This document shows, in pieces, positions 44,447 through 53,573 of a stretch of 64,000 nt of DNA. Position numbers and translations under genes: made by a program. Within the stretch, counting starts at the first letter, position 1. Each line of letters begins with the position of its first letter. Source of the stretch: Actinomadura parmotrematis (lineage in GTDB: Bacteria > Actinomycetota > Actinomycetes > Streptosporangiales > Streptosporangiaceae); assembly GCF_019458805.1 (NCBI RefSeq), contig NZ_JAIBOA010000020.1, positions 62,001-126,000 on the forward strand, in the 5' to 3' direction. A model generated the notes under the pieces. It was not told where the DNA came from. It did no database searches and was given only the letters and a program-made list of their open reading frames with translations.

Positions 44447-45078
44447 TCGCGCTGGCCTGGTCCGGCCAGCGCCCGCAGCCGCGGCAGGTCGCGGAGGACG
44501 ATCCGGCGGCGGCCGGTCTCCACCAGCCCGGCCGCGCGCAGCGCCTTCAGCTCGCCCGCCACCACGCCGCGCGACAGCCCGACGGCCTGCCCGATCTCCT
44601 CCTGCCCGACGCCGACCTCCACCGTCCCGCGCGCGTCGGCCTGGGCGAGCCGCAGGAGGGCCCGCACGACGCGCGGCCCCGAGTGCAGGGTGGCGATCTC
44701 GGCGCGCCACTCCTCGCCCTCGCGGATGCGCCGCATCGCCCGCCGCAGCAGCTCGCCCTCCAGCCCGGCCGACGCGACCCGCTCGCGGAACCGGCCGGCG
44801 GGCAGGACGAGCGTCCGGCACGGGTCGATCGCGACGACCGTCGCCGACCGCCCGTCGCCGCCGAGCAGGGAGATCTCGCCGAGCAGCTCGCCGGGGCCGC
44901 GCACCGCGAGCAGGACGGTGTCGCCGTCCGGCAGGGTCAGCACGGCCTTGACGCGGCCCGCCGTCAGCAGCAGCGCGTGGGTGGCGGGATCGCCCTGCCG
45001 CAGCAGCGGGGCGCCGGTGGGGAAGCGTTTCTCCGCGGCTCCGTCGAAGAGGCCGCGCCAGGGTCCGGGGACGCTCAC
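44440..45078 (-). CDS. Crp/Fnr-family cyclic-nucleotide-binding transcription regulator
   Basis: The 212-residue protein has a cNMP-binding beta-roll (LLRQGDPATHALLLTAGRVKAVL) with a phosphate-binding cassette GELLGEISLLGGDGRSATVVAI, in which the Glu and Arg-Ser that contact cyclic nucleotides are kept. The C-terminal winged helix (VGVGQEEIGQAVGLSRGVVAGELKALRAAGLVE) binds DNA. The GTG at 45078 is chosen because upstream in-frame codons run into a tRNA gene. Being next to a cyclase-like gene suggests it reads that protein's product. Confidence 0.88.
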   Translation of the reverse strand: MSVPGPWRGLFDGAAEKRFPTGAPLLRQGDPATHALLLTAGRVKAVLTLPDGDTVLLAVRGPGELLGEISLLGGDGRSATVVAIDPCRTLVLPAGRFRERVASAGLEGELLRRAMRRIREGEEWRAEIATLHSGPRVVRALLRLAQADARGTVEVGVGQEEIGQAVGLSRGVVAGELKALRAAGLVETGRRRIVLRDLPRLRALAGPGQRDV

Positions 45079-45125
45079 GCCCCTGTCTCCCACAGCGGGA
45101 CCGGCCGCCGCAAGGGGCGGAGGGG

Positions 45126-45208
45126 TGGGGCGGGTGGGAGTCGAACCCACTCAGCGCGAGGCGCCCGGGTTACAGCCAGGCCCGACTCTCCGGCGTCGGC
45201 GCCGCCCC
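45126..45208 (-). tRNA. tRNA-Tyr (GTA), atypical
   Basis: The 83-base sequence folds with a perfect 7-bp acceptor (GGGGCGG/CCGCCCC), CCGA/TCGG D stem, CCTGG/CCGGG anticodon stem with loop CTGTAAC (GTA), a 13-base variable arm and a GTGGG/CCCAC T stem with TTCGACT. The long variable arm fits tyrosine. The nearly universal T8 and A14 are both C, so it may be a divergent or specialised tRNA. CCA is not encoded. Confidence 0.75.
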
Positions 45209-45213
45209 TGGAG

Positions 45214-45287
45214 TGCCCTCGGCGGGATTCGAACCCGCACCCTCCCGGCTCTCGACCGGGTGCCTCTCCCTGTTGGACTACGAGGGC
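45214..45287 (-). tRNA. Atypical tRNA, anticodon GAG (type I)
   Basis: The 74-base cloverleaf has acceptor GCCCTCG/CGAGGGC, T8-A9, anticodon stem CCCGG/CCGGG and T arm GCGGG-TTCGAAT-CCCGC. The seven-base anticodon loop is TCGAGAG, giving GAG (leucine by code), but position 33 is C instead of the universal T. The variable region has only five bases, whereas leucine tRNAs have a long arm. The amino acid is therefore unclear. Confidence 0.72.
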
Positions 45288-45291
45288 GTCG

Positions 45292-45365
45292 TGCGGCTCC
45301 CGGGATTCGAACCCGGAACGTCCGGTACCTGAGACCGGTCCCTCTGCCGATTGGGGTAGAGCCGC
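45292..45365 (-). tRNA. Atypical tRNA, anticodon CAG (type I)
   Basis: The 74-base cloverleaf has acceptor GCGGCTC/GAGCCGC, T8-A9, anticodon stem CCGGT/ACCGG with loop CTCAGGT (CAG), and T arm CCGGG-TTCGAAT-CCCGG with A73. CAG reads the leucine codon CTG, but the short variable loop (five bases) is unlike a leucine tRNA. The three tRNA genes are four to five bases apart and read the same way. Confidence 0.75.
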
Positions 45366-45409
45366 GCGCATGTTCGGGGAAGGCGTCACCGCGGGCGCGC
45401 GGCCGGGAG

Positions 45410-45475
45410 TCAGACGGGATACCGGCCGTTGCTGGCGTGCGACGCCGAGGGCAGTCGATACAGAAGTCGACGCAT
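45410..45475 (-). CDS. Putative 21-residue leader peptide upstream of the tRNA cluster
   Basis: An ATG at 45475 lies eight bases after AGGAGG. The 21-codon frame begins MRRLLYRLPS and ends NGRYPV before TGA. It uses codons rare in this genome early on (CGT, CGA, CTT, TAT, CGA) and contains three Leu and two Tyr codons, the amino acids suggested by the downstream tRNA anticodons. The rest of 45366-45558 shows no other feature. It could be an attenuator-type leader or a small peptide; chance is not excluded. Confidence 0.45.
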   Translation of the reverse strand: MRRLLYRLPSASHASNGRYPV

Positions 45476-45558
45476 GGCCGGTCCCTCCTCACCTGTGTTC
45501 GTCACGGGCGGCCTGACACGCACAACGGTGCCAGGACGCGCGGACGGCGGCAACGTAT

Positions 45559-46614
45559 TTACAGGTCGAGCGTCAGTTTCCCGCCGCTGGCACGGGACAC
45601 GCAGACCAGCAGTGAGTCAGGGGCGGGGTCGGACGGGTGGCGGCGGTCGGCGTCGCCCGCCAGCAGTGACACCCGGCAGGTGCCGCAGAAACCCTGCCGG
45701 CATGAGTAGGCGACCGTCGGCGCCTTCTCCCTGATGACGTCCAGCGCGGAGCGGTCGGCGGGGACGTCGAGGACGGCACCGGTGCGGGCGAGCTCGATCT
45801 GGAAGGGGCGGCCGTCCACGATCGGGGCGGGCGCGAACCGCTCGTAGTGCAGGGTGGCCGGGCCGCCGGGGACGAACGCGGCGCGCACGGCGTCGATCAT
45901 CGGGGCGGGGCCGCAGCAGTAGACGGCGGCGTCCGCCGGGGCGGCGGCGAGCAGCGCGGCGCAGTCGGGGACGCCGTGCTCGTCGTCGGTGCGGACCTCG
46001 GTCCGGCCGGCGGGCAGCTCGTCCAGGAAGGCGAGGCTCGCGCGGGTGCGGCCGGTGTAGACGAGCCGCCAGTCGGCGCCGAGGCGCTCGGCGGCCTGCA
46101 CCATCGGCAGGATCGGGGTGATGCCGATGCCGCCGGCGAGGAACAGGTACCGGTCGCGGGCGAGGAACGGGAAGGCGTTGCGCGGCTCCTCGGCGGTGAG
46201 GGCGGCGCCCTCGGTGAGGGTGTCGTGCACCTCGCGGGAGCCGCCCCCGCCGCCGGGCAGGCGGCGGACGGCGATGCGGTAGGAGCGGCGGTCGGCGGGG
46301 TCGCCGCACAGGGAGTACTGGCGGCGGCGCCCGGACGGCAGCCGGACGTCCAGGTGGCCGCCGGGCTGCCAGGCGGGCAGCGCCCGCCCGTCGGGCGCGC
46401 CGAGCCGGAGGCTCACCACGTCCGCGGCCTCGCGCCGCATCTCCTGGACGACGAGCGCGAGGGTGCGGTCCACCGGCCGGACGGGGCGGACGGCGGGCGG
46501 ACGGAGCGAGCGGACCCGCTGGACGCCGTTGAAGAAGGCGCTCGCCGCCGCCCAGAAGGGGTCGCGGGCGCGGCGGCCGTACAGGTCGGGCGGGACGTCG
46601 GCCGGGCTCGTCAC
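45559..46614 (-). CDS. Phthalate-dioxygenase-reductase-type ferredoxin reductase
   Basis: The 351-residue flavoprotein has an FMN/FAD barrel with RQYSLCGDP, an NAD domain with LAGGIGITPILPMVQ and YCCGPAPMIDAV, and a C-terminal [2Fe-2S] domain with C-x4-C-x2-C (CRQGFCGTC) and a final Cys (LVCVSRA). It passes electrons from NAD(P)H to a partner oxygenase. The GTG at 46614 overlaps the stop of the diiron-type hydrolase gene (GTGA), so that protein is the likely partner. Confidence 0.93.
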   Translation of the reverse strand: MTSPADVPPDLYGRRARDPFWAAASAFFNGVQRVRSLRPPAVRPVRPVDRTLALVVQEMRREAADVVSLRLGAPDGRALPAWQPGGHLDVRLPSGRRRQYSLCGDPADRRSYRIAVRRLPGGGGGSREVHDTLTEGAALTAEEPRNAFPFLARDRYLFLAGGIGITPILPMVQAAERLGADWRLVYTGRTRASLAFLDELPAGRTEVRTDDEHGVPDCAALLAAAPADAAVYCCGPAPMIDAVRAAFVPGGPATLHYERFAPAPIVDGRPFQIELARTGAVLDVPADRSALDVIREKAPTVAYSCRQGFCGTCRVSLLAGDADRRHPSDPAPDSLLVCVSRASGGKLTLDL

Positions 46615-47489
46615 CGCAGCGCCGCCTGCGCGGCCGGGGAGGAGGCGAGGTAGGCGAGCGCCTGCGCGGTGGACCCCTCGTTCAGCGGGCTGTAAGAGCG
46701 GCTCAGGTAGCGGCGCACCGACGCGCCGAGCATGCGGCCGTCGGGGGTGAGGCCCGCGCGGCCGGTGCGGCGGGCGTGCCGCAGGCCGCCCTTGATCCGG
46801 CCGCGGACGAGCGGGTCGCGGTCCAGCAGGAAGCGGTGGCCGCGCTGCCAGAGGGACAGCAGCATCGTGACGGTCTGGGCCATCGCGCGCAGCCGCGCCC
46901 CGTAGGAGCCGTCCAGGTGCATGAACAGGTCGTGCGCGACGTGCCGGTGCTCGACCTCCTCGGCGCCGTGCCAGCGCAGCAGGTCGAGCATCGTCGGGTC
47001 GGCGCCGGCGCGGTCCAGCGCCCCGGCGTTGAGGATCCAGTCGCCGAGGACGCCGGTGAAGTGCTCGATCGCGGCGATCAGGGCGACCCGCTCGACCAGC
47101 CAGCCGTGCGCCCGCTCGCCGGTGAGGCCGCGGTCGCCGAGCAGGCCCTCGAACATGAACTCCGCCTGCCGCACGAACGGGCGGACGTCCAGGCCCTGCG
47201 CCAGGAAGTGGTCGAGGACGCCGTCGTGGGAGGCGGCGTGCACGGCCTCCTGGCCGATGAAGCCGAGGACGTCCTCGCGGAGCCGGTCGTCGCGGATGTG
47301 CGGCACGGTCTCCTTGAAGACGCGGACGAACCACTCCTCGCCGGCGGGCAGCAGGAGGTGCAGCACGTTGACGAAGTGGGTGGCGACCGGGTCGCCGGGG
47401 ATCCAGTGCAGCGGCACCGCCGCCCAGTCGAAGCGCACGTCGCGGGCCTGGAGGACGATGTTCTCCGGCTCGCCGAGGTGGACGGTCAC
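46611..47489 (-). CDS. Diiron-type 'metal-dependent hydrolase' (PF10118-like)
   Basis: The 292-residue helical protein has repeated metal-ligand motifs: EEWF, GQEAVHAASH (ExxH), AAIEHFTG and AEEVEHRHVAHD (ExxH). This pattern fits a carboxylate-bridged diiron centre despite the family name. With the reductase downstream it probably forms an oxygenase or desaturase pair acting on a hydrophobic substrate. The GTG at 47489 behind GGGGAGG is preferred over a TTG at 47513. Confidence 0.82.
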   Translation of the reverse strand: MTVHLGEPENIVLQARDVRFDWAAVPLHWIPGDPVATHFVNVLHLLLPAGEEWFVRVFKETVPHIRDDRLREDVLGFIGQEAVHAASHDGVLDHFLAQGLDVRPFVRQAEFMFEGLLGDRGLTGERAHGWLVERVALIAAIEHFTGVLGDWILNAGALDRAGADPTMLDLLRWHGAEEVEHRHVAHDLFMHLDGSYGARLRAMAQTVTMLLSLWQRGHRFLLDRDPLVRGRIKGGLRHARRTGRAGLTPDGRMLGASVRRYLSRSYSPLNEGSTAQALAYLASSPAAQAALR

Positions 47490-47666
47490 GGCACCCTCCC
47501 CGGGGGAAAGCAAGGGCTTATTGACGAACAGTCCAGAACGCTACAGCGGGCGGGCCGCGCCGACAACGCGCGCGCCCGGTGAGGCTGGTCACCCGGAACC
47601 GCCCGCGGGTGATAACAATGGCGGCGGCGCGCCGCCGGAGCGCGCCGCCTTTCGACGGGAGCGCGC

Positions 47667-48122
47667 ATGGACGGGCCGGGCACGCCGGTGGTCGCCTACA
47701 CCGACGGCGGGTGCAGCCCGAATCCGGGCGCGGGCGGCTGGGGCGCGGTGCTGCGCTACGGCGCGCACGTCAAGGAGCTGTCCGGCGGCGAGCCCGACAC
47801 CACCAACAACCGCATGGAGATCATGGCGGCCATCCAGGTGCTGGAGCACCTCACCCGGCCGTCGCTCGTGCGGGTGCACACCGACAGCCAGTACCTGCGG
47901 CAGGGCGTCACGCGGTGGATGGCGAACTGGAAGCGCAACGGCTGGCTGACCGCGTCCCGGCAGCCGGTGAAGAACGACGACCTGTGGCGCCGCCTGGACG
48001 CGGCGATGGCGCGCCACCGCGTCGAGTGGTTCTGGGTGAAGGGCCACGCCGGCGTCCCCGAGAACGAGCGCGCCGACGAGCTGGCGACGCGCGGCCGCCT
48101 CGGCCTCGCCGCCGCGCGCTGA
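47667..48122 (+). CDS. rnhA: Ribonuclease HI
   Basis: The 151-residue protein has the four catalytic acids: Asp in YTDGGCSPNPG, Glu in NNRMEI, Asp in HTDSQYL and Asp in NERADELA. It cleaves RNA in RNA:DNA hybrids. The length equals the stand-alone E. coli enzyme. It starts at the ATG at 47667, divergent from the hydrolase-reductase pair, and ends 91 bases before aldA. Confidence 0.95.
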   Translation: MDGPGTPVVAYTDGGCSPNPGAGGWGAVLRYGAHVKELSGGEPDTTNNRMEIMAAIQVLEHLTRPSLVRVHTDSQYLRQGVTRWMANWKRNGWLTASRQPVKNDDLWRRLDAAMARHRVEWFWVKGHAGVPENERADELATRGRLGLAAAR

Positions 48123-48201
48123 CCGCCCCGTCCGGCCCTCCCCGCTTCCTCTCCCGCTTCCGCCCCGGATCGCCCCTTGCGCTCCGTCGTGTCCTGAACT
48201 G

Positions 48202-48213
48202 TAGTCTGGACAT

Positions 48214-48221
<8 letters not shown>
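48202..48221 (+). promoter_or_regulatory. aldA -10 box and TetR operator, copy 2
   Basis: TAGTCT (48202-48207) lies six bases before the GTG start, with TTGCGC 19 bases upstream, predicting a leaderless transcript. The overlapping palindrome CTGGACA-TG-TGTCCAG (48206-48221) includes the start codon and is identical to the minus-strand reading of the copy at 41302-41317. The same TetR protein should control both operons. Confidence 0.8.
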
Positions 48222-49685
<1,464 letters not shown>

Positions 49686-49689
<4 letters not shown>

Positions 49690-50426
49690 GCGGCAGGTTC
49701 GAGAACAAGGTGGCGATCGTCACCGGCGCGGCGCAGGGCATCGGCGAGGCGTACGCGCGGGCGCTCGCCGCCGAGGGCGCGTCCGTCGTCGTCGCCGACG
49801 TGGACGAGCGCGGGCAGGCCGTCGCCGACGACGTCAAGGGCCTCTACGTCCGCACCGACGTGTCGGACCCGGCGTCGGTCGAGGCGATGGCGACCGCTGC
49901 CGCGGAGCGCTTCGGCGGCATCGACCACCTGGTCAACAACGCCGCGATCTTCGGCACGATGAAGCTGGACTTCCTGTTCACCGTCGACTGGGACTACTAC
50001 AAGCGGTTCATGGCGGTGAACATGGACGGCGCGCTGCTCTGCGCCCGCGCCGTCCACCCGCACATGCAGGCGCGCGGCGGCGGCTCCATCGTCAACCAGT
50101 CGTCCACCGCCGCCTGGCAGTACTCGGGCTTCTACGGGCTCGCCAAGGTCGGCGTGAACGGCCTCACCCAGCAGCTCGCGCACGAGCTCGGCAGCCTCGG
50201 CATCCGGGTCAACGCGATCGCGCCCGGCCCGATCGACACCGAGGCCAACCGCACCGTCGTGCCGGGCAACATGTCCCAGAAGATCGTCCGGGACCGGATG
50301 GCGCTGAAGCGCATGGGCACCCCGCAGGACCTCGTCGGCATGTGCCTGTTCCTGCTGTCCGACGACGCCGCCTGGGTCACCGGCCAGATCGTCAACGTCG
50401 ACGGCGGCGAGGTGTTCCGCGCATGA
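49686..50426 (+). CDS. Short-chain dehydrogenase/reductase (Rv0769-like)
   Basis: The 246-residue enzyme has TGAAQGIGEAYARAL, NNAAIF, a catalytic Ser-Tyr-Lys (QSSTAAWQYSGFYGLAK) and the C-terminal VTGQIVNVDGG. An Asp after strand 2 (VADVDE) favours NAD. Its ATG overlaps the aldA stop by four bases, so the two are translationally coupled. Confidence 0.94.
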
Positions 50427-51262
50427 CCGTCGGTTTCGTCGGGCTCGGCCAGATGGGCGCGCCGATGGCCGCGCACCTGGTGGACGCGGGCCTGGTCGTC
50501 TACGACGCCCGCCCCGAGGCGGCCGCCGATCTGGTGAAGGCGGGCGCCCGCCTCGCCGGCAGCGTCGCCGACGCCGCCGCGCACGCCGACGTCCTGTCGG
50601 TCATGGTCCGCGACGACGCGCAGGTGCGGGAGGTGGGCGCGGAGGCGCTCGCGTCCGCGCGGCCCGGCAGCGTCCTCGCGATCCACTCCACGATCTCGGC
50701 GAGCACCGCCGAGGAGCTCGCCGAGGAGGGCCGCAAGTACGGCATCGACGTGGTGGACGCCCCCGTCAGCGGCGGGTTCATGGGCGCCACCGCCGGTACC
50801 CTCGCCGTCATGGTCGGCGGCACCGAGGAGGCGTTCGAGCGCTGCCGGGAGCCGTTCGGGGCGTGGGCGGACCTCGTGCTGCACATGGGCCCGGTCGGTG
50901 CCGGCACCCGTACCAAGCTGGCCCGCAACCTGCTGCACTTCACCGCGTTCGCCGCCGCCGCCGAGGCGCAGCGGCTCGCCGAGGCGGCCGGGGTGTCGCT
51001 GCGGCGGCTCGGCCGCGTCGTCCGGCACACCGACGCGATCACCGGCGGCCCCGGGGCGATCATGCTGCGCGGCACCGCCGCGCCGCTGGATCCCGCCGAC
51101 GACCTGTACCCGATCATGCAGAACGTCCACTCGCTCGGCGCGAAGGACCTGGCGCTCGCGCTGGAGCTCGCCGGGGAGCTCGGCGTGGACGCCCCGCTCG
51201 CCCGGCTCGCCCTGGAGCGGCTCGCCGCCGGGCTCGGACTCGGGGAGGACCGCGATGGATGA
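50423..51262 (+). CDS. 3-hydroxyisobutyrate dehydrogenase-family oxidoreductase (Rv0770-like)
   Basis: The 279-residue protein has the N-terminal GFVGLGQMGAPMAAHL, the substrate segment DAPVSGGFMGATAGTLAVMVGG and the catalytic Lys in GAGTRTKLARNLL. These enzymes oxidise beta-hydroxy acids. Its ATG overlaps the SDR stop (ATGA). The exact substrate is unknown. Confidence 0.92.
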   Translation: MTVGFVGLGQMGAPMAAHLVDAGLVVYDARPEAAADLVKAGARLAGSVADAAAHADVLSVMVRDDAQVREVGAEALASARPGSVLAIHSTISASTAEELAEEGRKYGIDVVDAPVSGGFMGATAGTLAVMVGGTEEAFERCREPFGAWADLVLHMGPVGAGTRTKLARNLLHFTAFAAAAEAQRLAEAAGVSLRRLGRVVRHTDAITGGPGAIMLRGTAAPLDPADDLYPIMQNVHSLGAKDLALALELAGELGVDAPLARLALERLAAGLGLGEDRDG

Positions 51263-51656
51263 GCGCCGCGCGCGCGGCCTGGAGATGATGCGCCGGGTCT
51301 ACGGCTGGGAGATCGGCGACGCCCCCGGGGAGTTCTTCCACCTCACCGTCGACCACCTGTTCGCCGACATCTGGACGCGCCCCGGCCTGTCCTTCCGCGA
51401 CCGGCGGCTGCTGCTCATCGGCGCCCTCGCCGGGCAGGGCCTGAACGACGTGCTGGACATCCAGATCCCGGCCGCCCTCGGCAACGGCGAGCTCACCGCC
51501 GACGAACTCCGCGAGATCGCGATCTTCCTGACCCACTACATCGGCTGGCCGCTCGGCTCCAAGCTGAGCGTGCAGGCCGACACCCTCATCGCCGAGCACG
51601 AGAAGCGCCTGCGCCGCGAGGCCGAGGCGGCGGCCGAGGCGGACGAGGACGGCTGA
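51255..51656 (+). CDS. Carboxymuconolactone decarboxylase-family protein (Rv0771-like)
   Basis: The 133-residue all-helical protein has WTRPGLSFRDRRLLLIGALAGQGLNDVLDIQIPAAL and THYIGWP, the core of the CMD/AhpD fold. The AhpD CxxC is absent, so peroxidase activity is unlikely; a lactone decarboxylase-like or other role fits. It overlaps the preceding gene by eight bases and ends the operon, tail to tail with the formamidase-like gene. Confidence 0.9.
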   Translation: MDERRARGLEMMRRVYGWEIGDAPGEFFHLTVDHLFADIWTRPGLSFRDRRLLLIGALAGQGLNDVLDIQIPAALGNGELTADELREIAIFLTHYIGWPLGSKLSVQADTLIAEHEKRLRREAEAAAEADEDG

Positions 51657-52301
51657 TCAGGACGGGGAGGGCATCAGCATCGGCCCGGCCACCCGGAACC
51701 GCTCGACGCCCCGCCGGGTGAGGTTGACGCGCAGGTCGATCCACCCGGCGAGCGGCGCGCGCCGGCAGTCCTGCGCGGCGCTCGCCGGGAAGTGCAGGTC
51801 GCCGACCGACAGCTTCGCGCCGAGCACGTGCACCGGCAGCAGGATGCGCGAGCCCGCCGTCAGCGGCGCGATCGCGCACGAGCCGATCTGCCGGCCGCGC
51901 GTCTCGCTCCGCACCGCCTCGGCCGCCACCTGGCCGTAGCCGGGCGCCTCGGGCCGCACCCCGCCGAGCAGCGCGGGGACGCCCGCGGGCTCGGCGCCCC
52001 CGGCGGCGCGCAGCGCCCCGGCGTCCGGCGCGCAGCCGATCACGCCGGGGTGCCCGGCGCGGGCGGGGCCGCCGCCCGCCGGCCCGACCCCCAGCACGTC
52101 CACCACGATCACGTCGCCGGGCTCGGCGCCGACGACCACCAGGGGCCCGCAGAGCACCGCGTCGGCGCCGGGGGCACGGCCCTGGCACTCCATCCGCACC
52201 GTCCCCCCGGTGATCACCTCGGCGACGGCCGGGATGTCGGGGTGCCAGCGGTCGTGCCCGAGCACGGAGCGGGCGGGCGAGGGCGCGAGAGAGAGCGACA
52301 A
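51657..52301 (-). CDS. Acetamidase/formamidase-family protein, short form
   Basis: The 214-residue protein has the family segments GHDRWHPDIPAVAEV, VEGAEPGD-like VVVGAEPGDVIVVDVLGVGP and LTAGSRILLPVHVLGAKLSVGDLHF. FmdA/AmdA enzymes are usually 300-400 residues, so an internal part and the C-terminal third are missing, although the frame is clean. It may be a reduced functional form or a decaying copy. The TTG at 52301 is used; the GTG at 52265 is an alternative. A GlnR-like half site lies upstream. Confidence 0.75.
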   Translation of the reverse strand: MSLSLAPSPARSVLGHDRWHPDIPAVAEVITGGTVRMECQGRAPGADAVLCGPLVVVGAEPGDVIVVDVLGVGPAGGGPARAGHPGVIGCAPDAGALRAAGGAEPAGVPALLGGVRPEAPGYGQVAAEAVRSETRGRQIGSCAIAPLTAGSRILLPVHVLGAKLSVGDLHFPASAAQDCRRAPLAGWIDLRVNLTRRGVERFRVAGPMLMPSPS

Positions 52302-52356
52302 GGGAGCGGGTCCTTCCGGGACGGTCGGTGCAGGACCCGATCCTGCCGCCCGGCCT

Positions 52357-52372
52357 GTTACCGGACGGTTTC
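52357..52372 (-). promoter_or_regulatory. Possible GlnR half site upstream of the formamidase-like gene
   Basis: On the minus strand GAAAC-N6-GTAAC reads two adjacent GlnR boxes with the right spacer. The outer boxes of the four-box site are not conserved. A nitrogen-scavenging amidase is a plausible GlnR target, but the match is short. Confidence 0.3.
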
Positions 52373-52442
52373 GGCGCCACGAAGCTTGCGTAAGACGCCG
52401 ATCACCGGCCCGGACGGCGGCCGCCCCCGGCCGGGGCCTCCG

Positions 52443-53552
52443 TCAGCGCAGGCCGAGCGGCCGCTCCAGCGCCGTCCGGACCAGCCGGTCCACCAGCGCG
52501 GGGTAGTCCATCCCGCTCGCCGCCCACATCTGCGGGAACGCCGACGTCGGCGTGCACCCCGGCATCGTGTTGATCTCGTTCAGCAGCCAGCGGCCGTCGG
52601 CGGTGTAGAAGAAGTCGACCCGGGCGAGGCCCTCGCAGTCCAGCGCGTCGAAGGCCCGCGCCGCGATCGCCTGCACCTCGGCGACCGCCGCCGGCGGCAG
52701 GTCCGGCGGGATGGCGAGGCTGGTCGAGCCGTCGAGGTACTTGGTCGTGAAGTCGTAGAAGTCCTGGTCGCCGGAGGTGAGGACCTCGGCGGGCAGGCTC
52801 GCCTGCGGCGGCCCGTCGTCCAGGCCCTGCAGCACCCCGCACTCGATCTCGCGGCCGACGATCGCGGCCTCCACGATGACCTTCGGGTCGTGCTCGCGGG
52901 CCGCCTCGATCGCGGCCTCCAGGCCGTCCTCGGCGGTGACGCGGGTGATGCCCATGCTCGACCCGGCGCGGGCCGGCTTGACGAAGACGGGCAGGCCGAG
53001 CTCGGCGATCTCGTCGAGCTTGCGCTTGCGCTCGCGCCGCCACTCGCGGTCACCGACCAGCACGTAGGGGCCGACGGGCAGCCCGGACGCCTGCCAGACC
53101 AGCTTCATGAAGCCCTTGTCCATGCCGACCGCGCTCGCCAGCACCCCGGCGCCGGCGTAGCGGATCCCGGCGAGCTCCAGCATGCCCTGGATGGTGCCGT
53201 CCTCGCCGTAGGGGCCGTGCAGCAGCGGCAGCACCACGTCGACCTCGCCGAGGGCGCGCGGCACCTCGCCCGGCGCCAGCTCCACCAGCCCGGCGGCGTC
53301 CGGGTCGAAGGGCAGCGCGAGGGCCGCGCCGGAGCCGTCGACCTCGGGCAGCGCGCCGTCCTCGATGGCGAGCCGCTGGCCCGGCCCGGCCAGCACCCAG
53401 CGGCCGTCGCGGGCGATGCCGACCGGGACCACCTCGTAGCGGTCCCGGTCCATGGCGGCCATGACGGCGCCCGCGGTGACGCAGGAGATGGCGTGCTCGG
53501 AGCTGCGTCCGCCGAAGACCACGGCCACGCGGATCTTTGAAGCCTGGGACAT
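52443..53552 (-). CDS. ddl: D-alanine--D-alanine ligase
   Basis: Ddl joins two D-alanines for peptidoglycan. The 369-residue ATP-grasp protein has FGGRSSEHAISC, the glycine loop PARAGSSMGITRV, and the metal and substrate end NEINTMPGCTPTSAFPQMW. It lies upstream of the 16-kb accessory block; in Streptomyces ddl is near thiL and DUF3515. It follows the transsulfuration-like gene by 21 bases. Confidence 0.96.
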   Translation of the reverse strand: MSQASKIRVAVVFGGRSSEHAISCVTAGAVMAAMDRDRYEVVPVGIARDGRWVLAGPGQRLAIEDGALPEVDGSGAALALPFDPDAAGLVELAPGEVPRALGEVDVVLPLLHGPYGEDGTIQGMLELAGIRYAGAGVLASAVGMDKGFMKLVWQASGLPVGPYVLVGDREWRRERKRKLDEIAELGLPVFVKPARAGSSMGITRVTAEDGLEAAIEAAREHDPKVIVEAAIVGREIECGVLQGLDDGPPQASLPAEVLTSGDQDFYDFTTKYLDGSTSLAIPPDLPPAAVAEVQAIAARAFDALDCEGLARVDFFYTADGRWLLNEINTMPGCTPTSAFPQMWAASGMDYPALVDRLVRTALERPLGLR

Positions 53553-53573
53553 GATGCCCGACCCTACCGGTGA

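Noticed and set aside
47520..47540. Third TetR operator before the diiron hydrolase gene
   Set aside because: Only one half (GTCCAGAAC) matches. The other half differs and the arm spacing is one base longer.
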